In this document: positions 45,441 to 58,700 of the stretch, one piece after another
Layout: each line of letters opens with the position of its first letter
How positions within the stretch are numbered: position 1 is the stretch's first letter
Source of the DNA: Bathymodiolus brooksi
Taxonomy: Eukaryota > Mollusca > Bivalvia > Mytilida > Modiolidae
Assembly: GCA_963680875.1 (NCBI GenBank)
Contig: OY804579.1
Coordinates: 15,205,506 to 15,269,505 of the forward strand
Direction of reading: 5' to 3'
Length of the DNA: 64,000 nt
Translations under genes and position numbers: made by a program
Notes under the pieces: model-generated
Told to the model about the DNA's origin: nothing
The model's input: only the letters and a program-made list of their open reading frames with translations
The model's database searches: none

Positions 45441-45775
45441 GGGTTCAGTATCAATTGTAGTTTGTTAGTCTTATTACAGCCATGTGAGAATGGGCTGTAG
45501 TTTGTCAATCTTGTACAGTAATGTGTGAATAAATTAGAGTACCAACTGTAGTTTGTCAGTTCAACATTTAGGTCAATTAAGCATTAATACTATTCAATAT
45601 AATGGAACAATCTGTATTAAACAAACTTTAACAAAAATGGCTGTACAGTTTTATTTCATACTTATCATGTAGAGGTTATACTCCCATGCTTAGTGAGTCC
45701 TTAACTCAAAGTGAGCAAGCTGCTAGCTATATCATGACCAGAACAAGTTACTTTGGATGATATGTTGAAGATGCC
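45441..45775. repeat. Degenerate array edge and duplicated flank, young side
   Basis: A few decayed 40-bp units up to about 45560, then sequence matching 40111-40300 (TTTATTTCATACTTATCATG, TATATCATGACCAGAACAAG). Confidence 0.7.
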
Positions 45776-45814
45776 CTAGACCAATGCTCCTAGCAGAATT
45801 TTTACAGTCCTCGC

Positions 45815-46035
45815 TCACTGATAAAATAATCCAGAAGTTGACTTGTGACTTCACTCAAAATGTTATACTGATTATAATCTAACCAGTCTTTGATCCTACT
45901 CCTTAATCCTGTGCATCTGTAATTAGCAGAGAATCAGTAAATACCAATTTTATAGTCTTTGGTTTGAGCCCACCAAGGACAGAACCCACAATAAGCCAAC
46001 ATACTTATTACACCGCATAGTCGGTTCCCCCATGT
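45815..46035 (-). mobile_element. tRNA-derived SINE copy
   Basis: ACCAGTCTTTGATCCTACTC, TTAGCAGAGAATCAGTAAAT, ACCAATTTTATAGTCTTTGG and a reversed head ending TTATTACACCGCATAGTCGG. It shares the CCAATTTTATAGTCTTTGGT body with the intact copy at 63339-63707. Confidence 0.7.
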
Positions 46036-46124
46036 TTAAGTGCTAGTACCTGGTTGTGTTTGATTTGGACAGTGTTCATCCATATCAGCAATATTAATGG
46101 TGCATTATTTTACAATTTACTGTG

Positions 46125-47240
46125 GATTCAATGGTTGACAGTTGGTTTCAATGATACTGTTTGTTTACAATTTATATCAATGAAATATTTGTTGACGATT
46201 GATATCAATGAACTGTTTGTTGACAATTAATATCAATGAAATGTTTGTTGACAGTTGATATCAATGAAATGTTCGTTGACGATTGATATCAATGAAATGT
46301 TCAGTGACGATTGATATCAATGAAATGTTCGTTGACGATTGATATCAATGAAATGTTTGTTGACAGTTGATATCAATGAAATGTTCGTTGACGATTGATA
46401 TCAATGAAATGTTTGTTGACAATATTGATATCAATGAAATGTTTGTTGACAATTGATATCAATGAAATGCTTGTTGACAATTGATATCAATGAAATGTTT
46501 GTTGACAATATTAATATCAATGAAATGTTTGTTGATGATTGATATCAATGAAATGTTTGTTGACAATTGATATCAATGAAATGCTTGTTGACCATTGATA
46601 TCAATTAAATGTTTGTTGACAATTGATATCAATGAAATGTTTGTTGATAATTGATATCAATGAAATGTTTGTTGACAATTGATATCAATGAAATGTTTGT
46701 TGACAATTGATATCAATTAAATGTTTGTTGACAATTGATATCAATGAAATGTTTGTTGATGATTGATATCATTGAAATGTTCGTTGACGATTGATATCAA
46801 TGAAATGTTTGTTGACAATATTGATATCAATGAAATGTTTGTTGACAATTGATATCAATGAAATGCTTGTTGACAATTGATATCAATGAAATGTTTGTTG
46901 ACAATATTGATATCAATGAAATGTTTGTTGATGATTGATATCAATGAAATGTTTGTTGACAATTGTTATCAATGAAATGCTTGTTGACCATTGATATCAA
47001 TTAAATGTTTGTTGACAATTGATATCAATGAAATGTTTGTTGATAATTGATATCAATGAAATGTTTGTTGACAATTGATATCAATGAAATATTTGTTGAC
47101 AATTGATATCAATTAAATGTTTGTTGACAATTGATATCAATGAAATGTTTGTTGATGATTGATATCATTGAAATGTTTGTTGACAATTGATATCATTGAA
47201 ATGTTTGTTGACAATTGATATCAATCAAATTTCAGTTGAC
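46125..47240. repeat. 28-bp tandem array, about 40 copies
   Basis: Unit: TTGACAATTGATATCAATGA plus AATGTTTG. Each unit carries the palindrome TTGATATCAA. A few units have a 3-bp insert (GACAATATTGATATC), and these recur with an order that suggests a ~370-bp higher-order repeat (for example 46420-46790 and 46815-47180). Confidence 0.95.
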
Positions 47241-47659
47241 AATGTAGATTTAATACTCATTAATTCCACTCCTATATTTGATTTGCATGGAGCACTCAAT
47301 TTCATAATTTTATGGTGCCCACAAAGCTCACGGATACAATGAGTAATAGTATGATATAATTATATGAATCCAGTAAAAATGTCTATCTGTTTCTTGATCC
47401 ATTGAAGTCCTAAAAAAAAGAAAATTGTATCAATTTTAGACTTTATTTCTTGTTTTCATTCATAGAATGTAAACCAAAGACTTTTAATAGCCTATGCTAT
47501 TCACTCAATTTAAAGACTTTAAAATCATTTGGCTTTCAGTGTACCTGATGAAGGCTATTCCAAAAACGTGTTGTGCACAGTAAATTTGATATCTACTTTT
47601 TTATTAAAGAAGATTGAAAAAAAAATGTTCAGCATAGAGATCTGTTGATATGGCAAGCC

Positions 47660-47905
47660 ATTTTAATATTAGACATTTTCCACTAAAACCTTCTTTTTGC
47701 AATTTTGTTTTATGTTAAAATGGTTTGCCATAGTTGAAATATGGCCAACAATGGTGATCAGTTCTGTTTGTTGCAACAAAATTTTCTTTTTAAAGATTTC
47801 CCTTACACTGCATTCCGTGGTGGTCACCATCTTAGATTTGTAAACTGCTAGAAAAACACAACCAGAGCTGGTTTTCAATTTAACTTCTGAATTTTTTAGA
47901 AAAAT
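47660..47905. repeat. Lone diverged copy of the 8-11 kb module
   Basis: CATTCCGTGGTGGTCACCAT then CTTAGATTTGTAAACTGC corresponds to the GTGGTGGCCATCTTGGATTT part of the dimeric array. A minus frame across it is incidental. Confidence 0.5.
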
Positions 47906-48034
47906 AGGGAACATTGTTAACCAATTTAAAATTAAAATTTTAGCTGTTTCCAGCTTAACATCAACCTATTCATACCATTTTTATGAGACATTTTAAAATT
48001 TTAGTAAATGTGGACACAATGATGATTCAAGTAA

Positions 48035-48166
48035 CAGTCCTCGCGACAAGCACCTGTCATCCGGCCCAAGACCAGTAAATTTTTCAGTTTTTGTTTAGAT
48101 ATATATAAAAAATAAATTCAAGAATTTGATTCGGACTAGTAAATTCAAATTTTTATTTCGAGGACT
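48035..48166. mobile_element. 132-bp hAT-like mini-element
   Basis: CAGTCCTCG at the left and CGAGGACTG at the right are exact inverted ends. Internal GACCAGTAAATTT / GACTAGTAAATTC resembles the GGCTAGTAA motif near the ends of the 20173-20825 element. The flanks AGTAA and AGTCA are only loosely alike. Confidence 0.5.
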
Positions 48167-48254
48167 GAGTCATAATTTATACTTCCATTACTGGTTCTAA
48201 AGAAGTTATTATAAATTTAATTCTAATGTAGTTGTTTAATATTCCTGGTTTGTG

Positions 48255-48692
48255 ATTGAACAATGCCATAATTTTCACGGTATCAATTCCAAGAATTTTA
48301 GCTGATTATCGCTTACGTCATCTTGTCAATCCACATCTATACACAGGATTACATTAGAATGGAGATATCTGTATTGTATTTGAAAATTTCACTGCATCAA
48401 TTGTCGATTTAATGGTGTAATTTTCACGGTATCAATTCCACAGTTGAAATAGCATGAGATATTTTTAGAATTTATGCGATTACCGCTTACGTCATCTTGT
48501 CAATAATGTGGCAATACACATCTATACACACGATTACATTAGAATGGAGATTATTGTATTGTATTTAAAAATTTCACTGCATCAATTGTCGATTTAATTG
48601 TCGCAAATATCCGTTTACTGACTCCGCTAATGCTTCGCCAGTAAACTCAATTTGCGACCATCAAATCTCCAATTGATGCTGTGAAAGTTTCA
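48255..48692. repeat. Tandem duplication (~165 bp) ending in a hairpin
   Basis: AATTTTCACGGTATCAATTC, GCTTACGTCATCTTGTCAAT and TTTCACTGCATCAATTGTCG each occur twice (48270-48410 and 48418-48600). The right copy runs into an inverted repeat: CAATTGTCGATTTAATTGTC, CGCAAATATCCGTTTACTG, loop, then CAGTAAACTCAATTTGCGAC and CCAATTGATG. It looks like a decayed TIR element. Confidence 0.6.
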
Positions 48693-48936
48693 AAAAAATA
48701 CATTTATTGCCTAAATCTACATATCCCAATGATGCTGCACAGTAAATATTATAGCCTTTCTTTTCCTGGTTCTTGATAAGAATTTTTTTTAATTCACTTA
48801 ATTTCCTCATCTTGGGACCCTTAATAGTTCAAATAGAGGATTGACTTCATTTTGTACAAACAGTTCGGTAGTTTCTAAGAAACATTTAAATCATCTCTCC
48901 CATTCCCCCAATTGGTTATATTGTTGGCATTACTGT

Positions 48937-51900
48937 GTAAGAGTTGCCATGGCAGTGGGTTGTGTTGTTTACTATTACTATGTGTAGGTTGTCATGGCAG
49001 TGGGTTGTGTTGTTTACTATTACTCTGTGTAGGTTGTCATGGCAGTGGGTTGTGTTGTTTACTATTACTATGTGTAGGTTGTCATGGCAGTGGGTTGTGT
49101 TGTTTACTATTACTATGTGTAGGTTGTCATGGCAGTGGGTTGTGTTGTTTACTATTACTATGTGTAGGTTGTCATGGCAGTGGGTTGTGTTGTTTACTAT
49201 TACTATGTGTAGGTTGTCATGGCAGTGGGTTGTGTTGTTTACTATTACTATGTGTAGGTTGTCATAGCAGTGGGTTGTGTTGTTTACCATTACTATGTGT
49301 AGGTTGTCATGGCAGTGGGTTGTGTTGTTTACTATTACTATGAGTAGGTTGTCATGGCAGTGGGTTGTGTTGTTTACCATTACTATGTGTAGGTTGTCAT
49401 AGCAGTGGGTTGTGTTGTTTACTATTACTATGTGTAGGTTGTCATGGCAGTGGGTTGTGTTGTTTACTATTACTATGTGTATGTTGTCATGGCAGTGGGT
49501 TGTGTTGTTTACTATTACTATGTGTAGGTTGTCATAGCAGTGGGTTGTGTTGTTTACTATTACTATGTGTAGGTTGTCATGGCAGTGGGTTGTGTTGTTT
49601 ACTATTACTATGTGTAGGTTGTCATAGCAGTGGGTTGTGTTGTTTACCATTACTATGTGTAGGTTGTCATGGCAGTGGGTTGTGTTGTTTACTATTACAA
49701 TGTGTAGGTTGTCATGGCAGTGGGTTGTGTTGTTTACTATTACTATGTGTAGGTTGTCATAGCAGTGGGTTGTGTTGTTTACTATTACTATGTGTAGGTT
49801 GTCATGGCAGTGGGTTGTGTTGTTTACTATTACTATGTGTAGGTTGTCATGGCAGTGGGTTGTGTTGTTTACTATTACTATGTGTAGGTTGTCATGGCAG
49901 TGGGTTGTGTTGTTTACTATTACTATGTGTAGGTTGTCATGGCAGTGAGTTGTGTTGTTTACTATTACTATGTGTAGGTTGTCATAGCAGTGGGTTGTGT
50001 TGTTTACTATTACTCTGTGTAGGTTGTCATGGCAGTGGGTTGTGTTGTTTACTATTACTATGTGTAGGTTGTCATGGCAGTGAGTTGTGTTGTTTACTAT
50101 TACTATGTGTAGGTTGTCATGGCAGTGGGTTGTGTTGTTTACTATTACTATGTGTAGGTTGTCATAGCAGTGGGTTGTGTTGTTTACTATTACTATGTGT
50201 AGGTTGTCATAGCAGTGGGTTGTGTTGTTTACTATTACTATGTGTAGGTTGTCATAGCAGTGGGTTGTGTTGTTTACTATTACTATGTGTAGGTTGTCAT
50301 GGCAGTGGGTTGTGTTGTTTACTATTACTATGTGTAGGTTGTCATGGCAGTGGGTTGTGTTGTTTACCATTACTATGTGTAGGTTGTCATAGCAGTGGGT
50401 TGTGTTGTTTACTATTACTATGTGTAGGTTGTCATAGCAGTGGGTTGTGTTGTTTACTATTACTATGTGTAGGTTGTCATGGCAGTGGGTTGTGTTGTTT
50501 ACTATTACTATGTGTAGGTTGTCATGGCAGTGGGTTGTGTTGTTTACTATTACTATGTGTAGGTTGTCATGGCAGTGAGTTGTGTTGTTTACTATTACTA
50601 TGTGTAGGTTGTCATGGCAGTGAGTTGTGTTGTTTACTATTACTATGTGTAGGTTGTCATGGCAGTGGGTTGTGTTGTTTACTATTACTATGTGTAGGTT
50701 GTCATGGCAGTGAGTTGTGTTGTTTACTATTACTATGTGTAGGTTGTCATGGCAGTGGGTTGTGTTGTTTACTATTACTATGTGTAGGTTGTCATGGCAG
50801 TGGGTTGTGTTGTTTACTATTACTATGTGTAGATTGTCATAGCAGTGGGTTGTGTTGTTTACTATTACTATGTGTAGATTGTCATAGCAGTGGGTTGTGT
50901 TGTTTACTATTACTATGTGTAGGTTGTCATGGCAGTGGGTTGTGTTGTTTACCATTACTATGTGTAGGTTGTCATAGCAGTGGGTTGTGTTGTTTACTAT
51001 TACTATGTGTAGGTTGTCATAGCAGTGGGTTGTGTTGTTTACTATTACTATGTGTAGGTTGTCATGGCAGTGGGTTGTGTTGTTTACTATTACTATGTGT
51101 AGGTTGTCATGGCAGTGGGTTGTGTTGTTTACTATTACTATGTGTAGGTTGTCATAGCAGTGGGTTGTGTTGTTTACTATTACTATGTGTAGGTTGTCAT
51201 GGCAGTGGATTGTGTTGTTTACTATTACTATGTGTAGGTTGTCATGGCAGTGGATTGTGTTGTTTACTATTACTATGTGTAGGTTGTCATGGCAGTGGGT
51301 TGTGTTGTTTACTATTACTATGTGTAGATTGTCATAGCAGTGGGTTGTGTTGTTTACTATTACTATGTGTAGATTGTCATAGCAGTGGGTTGTGTTGTTT
51401 ACTATTACTATGTGTAGGTTGTCATGGCAGTGGGTTGTGTTGTTTACCATTACTATGTGTAGGTTGTCATAGCAGTGGGTTGTGTTGTTTACTATTACTA
51501 TGTGTAGGTTGTCATAGCAGTGGGTTGTGTTGTTTACTATTACTATGTGTAGGTTGCCATGGCAGTGGGTTGTGTTGTTTACTATTACTATGTGTAGGTT
51601 GTCATGGCAGTGGGTTGTGTTGTTTACTATTACTATGTGTAGGTTGTCATAGCAGTGGGTTGTGTTGTTTACTATTACTATGTGTAGGTTGTCATGGCAG
51701 TGGATTGTGTTGTTTACTATTACTATGTGTAGGTTGTCATGGCAGTGGGTTGTGTTGTTTACTATTACTATGTGTAGGTTGTCATAGCAGTGGGTTGTGT
51801 TGTTTACTATTACTATGTGTAGGTTGTCATGGCAGTGGGTTGTGTTGTTTACTATTACTATGTGTAGGTTGTCATGGCAGTGAGTTGTGTTGTTTACTAT

Positions 51901-52240
51901 TACTATGTGTAGATTGTCATAGCAGTGGGTTGTGTTGTTTACTATTACTATGTGTAGGTTGTCATAGCAGTGGGTTGTGTTGTTTACTATTACTATGTGT
52001 AGGTTGTCATGGCAGTGAGTTGTGTTGTTTACTATTACTATGTGTAGGTTGTCATAGCAGTGGGTTGTGTTGTTTACTATTACTATGTGTAGGTTGTCAT
52101 GGCAGTGGGTTGTGTTGTTTACTATTACTATGTGTAGGTTGTCATAGCAGTGGGTTGTGTTGTTTACTATTACTATGTGTAGGTTGTCATGGCAGTGGGT
52201 TGTGTTGTTTACTATTACTATGTGTAGGTTGTCATAGCAG
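48937..52240. repeat. 45-bp tandem array, about 73 copies, open on both strands
   Basis: Unit: GGTTGTCATGGCAGTGGGTT plus GTGTTGTTTACTATTACTAT plus GTGTA. Variation is limited to a few sites (CATGGC/CATAGC, GGGTT/GAGTT, ACTATT/ACCATT). The paired AGATTGTCATAGC variants recur at 50831/50876 and 51326/51371, and an ACCATT variant at 50951 and 51446, giving an 11-unit, 495-bp higher-order repeat. Since 45 is divisible by three, frames of about 1000 codons stay open on both strands. The common variants change amino acids in both, so neither looks like a selected protein. Confidence 0.96.
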
Positions 52241-52562
52241 TTGTTCATGTTCTTGTAGTTTATTATATTGTGGACCATGTCTTTATTTCTTGCTATTTTC
52301 TATTTACCTTCAAAGATTATCCATTTTAATGCAGACAACCTTGTCATCATTTCACTGGTAATCACTTTTATGGTCAAAAAGAAGTCTGTAACATGTCACA
52401 TTGATAGTTTTTTCTTCAAGAATGCATGTTTGGTATCACAGTTAAGAAGTCTTAAATCAATAAAAGGTATAAAAAGTAAAATGGCTTGCTTTTTCTAATT
52501 TTGTTTTTTAAATTAAGAGCATATTGCACATTTCACCGGTATTGAGATTCACAAGCAGTAAT
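52241..52562. other. 3' flank of NPRL3, no canonical poly(A) signal seen
   Basis: AT-rich sequence between the 45-bp array and the NPRL3 stop codon. On the minus strand there is no clear AATAAA within 320 bases of the stop. ATTAAA-like sequence is also weak. The transcript end may lie within or beyond the array. Confidence 0.4.
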
Positions 52563-52719
52563 TTATGATACATTAAATATTGTAGCTTGATCAGGATATT
52601 GACACGTGATCAGAACATCTTGAAATTTATCCAGTAATGTAAGTAGCTGTGATCTTGTCAAATCTTCGTAAAACATTATCTCTTCAAAATGGTGTAGGCC
52701 GTTAAAGTACGGACATAAT
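52563..52719 (-). CDS. NPRL3: NPRL3 last exon in window order (C-terminus and stop)
   Basis: The acceptor TTATTTTTCAG precedes ATTATGTCCGTAC. It completes the split arginine codon (AG|A) and encodes [19 protein letters not shown] through QATIFNVS and TAA. Confidence 0.92.
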
Positions 52720-55700
52720 CTGAAAAATAAATTTACTGCCGTTAGATATGATATACAGAAAAATAATACTATATATGTTGTTTGCTTGATGGTGTTTAAT
52801 GCCACTTTCAAAAATATTTCAGTTATTATTTATATCATGGCAGAGGAAACCGCATGACCTGGAGAAAGCCAGCAACCTGTCGCAAGTCACTTACAAACTT
52901 TATCACATAATGTTGTAAACCTCGCCCTGATCGAGATTAGAACTCACAACATCAGTGGTGATAGGCAACGATTGCATAGGTAGTTGTAAATCCAACTACC
53001 ATATGATCACGGCCATGACGGCCCCTAATATACTATATAATCTAAAGACTTAATAGAAGTATTATTTATTAACATTTAAAAAAAATAAACATAATTTTAA
53101 ATATTTAAAGTTATTACCCATAGAAACAGTAGGGGAAAAAACATCTGAGCAATCCAAGAGACAATTTGTTCAATTTAGGCAAGGTATCACATAAATATTT
53201 GAAAACTTTCACCAAATTTTTTAACTGCTATAAAGATCCTGTATATAAATACAATCCTACTTGCAGAGATCTGATCAAATAGGGTATTTCCCATCCACGT
53301 TTCTATGGCATACCTTATTAGCAAAGCTAAAAAGTTCAAATCTGACACACGTAAACTAAACATTGAAAAATCTTATTTGTAAGCAGGTGGAAGCACATCT
53401 GTGCTGGTTTTTTTATTGCTTGTTTCTACTTGTTGTATCTGTATTGCCATTGGAGATCCAATTATCAATACATGGAAGGTTGGAATCCCATTAACTTTGT
53501 GCCTGTCCCAAGCAAGAATTTGGATTACCATCAGCATACATCGTCCTTGACAAAAAAATGTATGTATTCTATGATGTGTTGCTAGTGATGGAATTGTTCA
53601 TCATCACTCTTTTTTCATAATTAAATGTTAATTGCATTATTGATTTTCGTCATTTTCAGCTATATTCTAGCAACCGATTTACACTGAAAAAGACCGAGTA
53701 CCAGACGAAATTCATTGACCATATCTTTATTAACTTAAACATTTGCTATTAAAATTGTATTACAAAATACACCAGCCACAGATACAGAAAGTCTGTTAAC
53801 ATCTTAAAATACCTTAAAAATAATCTTAAATCTTCTGTATTTTTGGCTGCTGGTAGACCAAGTATCAAGTCTTGTTCTTCTCTTGTTAACTTTGATAATG
53901 TGTGTTCCATTGGCATAAAATCCTTAATGTCGTCTGATATCAGAGAACTTTCACTGGCTAGTTCTGATGATGGAGACTGGTATTGTATTTGACTTTCATC
54001 GCTGTTCACTGTAAAAAAAAAAGCAAGCCAAGTTTCACTCGTAATGCCACAAGCATCTGAATTTTATTCATATTAGAAACCAGAGAAGGTAAACAGCCAG
54101 GATCACACAACAGTCCAACCTTGTAATTTGATAACTCAAAGTAAGAATATGGTCTGTTTGTAGAAAGAAACGTATGAAGATACCAAAGGGGTAATAGGAA
54201 AGAGTAATTGGTAGTTAAATTTGCCCTGATAACTGGAATACTTGGCTATTTCAAACTAGTATAATACATGTAGTATATACCTTCGACTCTTAACACTACA
54301 TGTAGTAGATGCCTAATTCTGACACAACACTGAGTTTGATTGTACATTATACATTGGCTTTTGAGGAATGATGAACATTTACTTTGAAATGTTACACAAA
54401 GAAAACAACAAGATGAACTGTGAGCTAATGCTCACCTATGATACCTCCGCTCTTCGGCAAACAGGAAGTAGGAATCTGACGGGTCAAAAAACGCTTCCCA
54501 CGATATGGGGTACCTATATGAAGCTTGTGACCAAATATCAGATTTCTGCCATCAATAGTTGCTGAGAAAAATGTGATGAAAAATGTGCATATATGTTCAA
54601 TGTGTATAGAAACCAACCAAGTCAGCAAACAGGAAGTAGGAATCTGACGGGTCCAAAAACGCTACCCACAATATGGTATACCTATATGATGCTTGTGACC
54701 AAATATCAGATTTCTGCCATCAACAGTTATTGAGAAAAATGCGATGAAAAATATCTTGGACGAACGGACGGAGGTAAAACAGTATACCCCCCTCCCCCTT
54801 CGGGGAGCGGGGGTATAATAAAATAGGTTTTTTTTGTACAAAGCATATACACTGAAACCAGTATAAACTGAACCCCAAAATATAACAGAAGCCTGTATAA
54901 ACAGAACAATAAACTAATTCCCAATGTTGGAAATCTTTGTTAAATAAACCTGTATATACTGAACACCTGTCTATTCCGAACATAAAAGTTGGTTTGATTT
55001 AGACCAGTATTTATATATCAAACTATAGGTTTCTTCTACATCAAGTGTTATCTATTAATAAACTATCTCATTTTGTTTTATAAGAAACAACCCACACCCT
55101 CTTATGCTTATCTAGAAATACTGTCAAAACAACTTAACATCACTGTGTTAAGTAAACTACAGATTCATAACAACTTTTTTTGACTCTTTTTGTTTTTAAT
55201 TCCCCCTTAATTTCATTTTAATTCCCCTTGAAAATACTGGTAACTGATACTAAATCAAAGTAACTAGAACTCCTCTCTAATGATTATGTGTTGGTAGATG
55301 GGGAAATACAAGTTTTAATGTACTAGACCTGATGCTATGTCAGAGAAACTGGAATTCCTCTCTAATGATTATGTGTTGGTAGATGGGGGAAATACAAGTC
55401 TTAATATTAGTACCTGATGCTATGTCAGAGAAACTGGAATTCCTCTCTAATGATTATGTGTTGGTAGATGGGGGAAATACAAGTTTTAATGTACTAGACC
55501 TGATGCTATGTCAGAGAAACTGGAATTCCTCTCTAATGATTAAGTGTTGGTAGATGGGGGAAATACAAGTTTTAATGTACTAGACCTGATGCTATGTCAG
55601 AGAAACTGGAATTCCTCTCTAATGATTATGTGTTGGTAGATGGGGGAAATACAAGTTTTAATGTACTAGACCTGATGCTATGTCAGAGAAACTGGAATTC

Positions 55701-58700
55701 CTCTCTAATGATTATGTGTTGGTAGATGGGGGAATACAAGTTTTAATGTACTAGACCTGATGCTATGTCAGAGAAACTGGAATTCCTCTCTAATGATTAT
55801 GTGTTGGTAGATGGGGAAATACAAGTTTTAATATTAGTACCTGATGCTATGTCAGAGAAACTGGAATTCCTCTCTAATGATTATGTGTTGGTAGATGGGG
55901 GAAATACAAGTTTTAATGTACTAGGCCTGATGCTATGTCAGAGAAACTGGAATTCCTCTCTAATGATTATGTGTTGGTAGATGGGGGAAATACAAGTTTT
56001 AATGTACTAGACCTGGTGCTATGTCAGAGAAACTGGAATTCCTCTCTAATGATTATAGATGGTAGATGGGGGAAATACAAGTTTTAATGTACTAGACCTG
56101 ATGCTATGTCAGAGAAACTGGAATTCCTCTCTAATGATTATGTGTTGGTAGATGGGGGAATACAAGTTTTAATGTACTAGACCTGATGCTATGTCAGAGA
56201 AACTGGAATTCCTCTCTAATGATTATGTGTTGGTAGATGGGGGAAATACAAGTTTTAATGTGCTAGACCTGATGCTATGTCAGAGAAACTGGAATTCCTC
56301 TCTAATGATTATGTGTTGGTAGATGGGGGAAATACAAGTTTTAATGTACTAGACCTGATGCTATGTCAGAGAAACTGGAATTCCTCTCTAATGATTAAGT
56401 GTTGGTAGATGGGGGAAATACAAGTTTTAATGTACTAGACCTGATGCTATGTCAGAGAAACTGGAATTCCTCTCTAATGATTATGTGTTGGTAGATGGGG
56501 GAATACAAGTTTTAATGTACTAGACCTGATGCTATGTCAGAGAAACTGGAATTCCTCTCTAATGATTATGTGTTGGTAGATGGGGGAATACAAGTTTTAA
56601 TGTACTAGACCTGATGCTATGTCAGAGAAACTGGAATTCCTCTCTAATGATTATGTGTTGGTAGATGGGGAAATACAAGTTTTAATATTAGTACCTGATG
56701 CTATGTCAGAGAAACTGGAATTCCTCTCTAATGATTATGTGTTGGTAGATGGGGGAAATACAAGTTTTAATGTACTAGACCTGATGCTATGTCAGAGAAA
56801 CTGGAATTCCTCTCTAATGATTATGTGTTGGTAGATGGGGGAAATACAAGTTTTAATGTACTAGACCTGGTGCTATGTCAGAGAAACTGGAATTCCTCTC
56901 TAATGATTATAGTTGGTAGATGGGGGAAATACAAGTTTTAATGTACTAGACCTGATGCTATGTCAGAGAAACTGGAATTCCTCTCTAATGATTATGTGTT
57001 GGTAGATGGGGGAATACAAGTTTTAATGTACTAGACCTGATGCTATGTCAGAGAAACTGGAATTCCTCTCTAATGATTATGTGTTGGTAGATGGGGGAAA
57101 TACAAGTTTTAATGTGCTAGACCTGATGCTATGTCAGAGAAACTGGAATTCCTCTCTAATGATTATGTGTTGGTAGATGGGGGAAATACAAGTTTTAATG
57201 TACTAGACCTGATGCTATGTCAGAGAAACTGGAATTCCTCTCTAATGATTAAGTGTTGGTAGATGGGGGAAATACAAGTTTTAATGTACTAGACCTGATG
57301 CTATGTCAGAGAAACTGGAATTCCTCTCTAATGATTATGTGTTGGTAGATGGGGGAATACAAGTTTTAATGTACTAGACCTGATGCTATGTCAGAGAAAC
57401 TGGAATTCCTCTCTAATGATTATGTGTTGGTAGATGGGGGAAATACAAGTTTTAAGGTACTAGACCTGATGCTATGTCAGAGAAACTGGAATTCCTCTCT
57501 AATGATTATGTGTTGGTAGATGGGGGAATACAAGTTTTAATGTACTAGACCTGATGCTATGTCAGAGAAACTGGAATTCCTCTCTAATGATTATGTGTTG
57601 GTAGATGGGGGAAATACAAGTTTTAATGTGCTAGACCTGATGCTATGTCAGAGAAACTGGAATTCCTCTCTAATGATTATGTGTTGGTAGATGGGGGAAA
57701 TACAAGTTTTAATGTACTAGACCTGATGCTATGTCAGAGAAACTGGAATTCCTCTCTAATGATTAAGTGTTGGTAGATGGGGGAAATACAAGTTTTAATG
57801 TACTAAACCTGATGCTATGTCAGAGAAACTGGAATTCCTCTCTAATGATTATGTGTTGGTAGATGGGGGAATACAAGTTTTAATGTACTAGACCTGATGC
57901 TATGTCAGAGAAACTGGAATTCCTCTCTAATGATTATGTGTTGGTAGATGGGGGAAATACAAGTTTTAATGTACTAAACCTGATGCTATGTCAGAGAAAC
58001 TGGAATTCCTCTCTAATGATTATGTGTTGGTAGATGGGGGAAATACAAGTTTTAATGTACTAGACCTGATGCTATGTCAGAGAAACTGGAATTCCTCTCT
58101 AATGATTATGTGTTGGTAGATGGGGAAATACAAGTTTTAATGTACTAGACCTGATGCTATGTCAGAGAAACTGGAATTCCTCTCTAATGATTATGTGTTG
58201 GTAGATGGGGGAAATACAAGTTTTAATGTACTAGACCTGATGCTATGTCAGAGAAACTGGAATTCCTCTCTAATGATTATGTGTTGGTAGATGGGGGAAA
58301 TACAAGTTTTAATATTAGTACCTGATGCTATGTCAGAGAAACTGGAATTCCTCTCTAATGATTATGTGTTGGTAGATGGGGGAAATACAAGTTTTAATGT
58401 ACTAAACCTGATGCTATGTCAGAGAAACTGGAATTCCTCTCTAATGATTATGTGTTGGTAGATGGGGGAAATACAAGTTTTAATGTGCTAGACCTGATGC
58501 TATGTCAGAGAAACTGGAATTCCTCTCTAATGATTATGTGTTGGTAGATGGGGGAAATACAAGTTTTAATGTACTAGACCTGATGCTATGTCAGAGAAAC
58601 TGGAATTCCTCTCTAATGATTATGTGTTGGTAGATGGGGGAAATACAAGTTTTAATATTAGTACCTGATGCTATGTCAGAGAAACTGGAATTCCTCTCTA

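Noticed and set aside
48916..52361. Frames of 1120 (minus) and 998 (plus) codons
   Set aside because: They exist only because the tandem unit is 45 bp. The common variants are amino-acid-changing on both strands and there is no promoter or splice context.
52563..52719. NPRL2 in place of NPRL3
   Set aside because: NPRL2 also has an RLCPYF.G.HHFEEI stretch, but the following [15 protein letters not shown], and the MVVWML and HLVYWGKA blocks in the other exons, fit NPRL3.
54727..54983. Minus-strand frames of 65-87 residues
   Set aside because: They overlap the interspersed GGGGGTATAATA repeat and degenerate short repeats in an NPRL3 intron.
55765..56834. [17 protein letters not shown] repeat proteins on the plus strand
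   Set aside because: Shadow frames of the 86-bp NPRL3 intron array. The meaningful strand is the opposite one.
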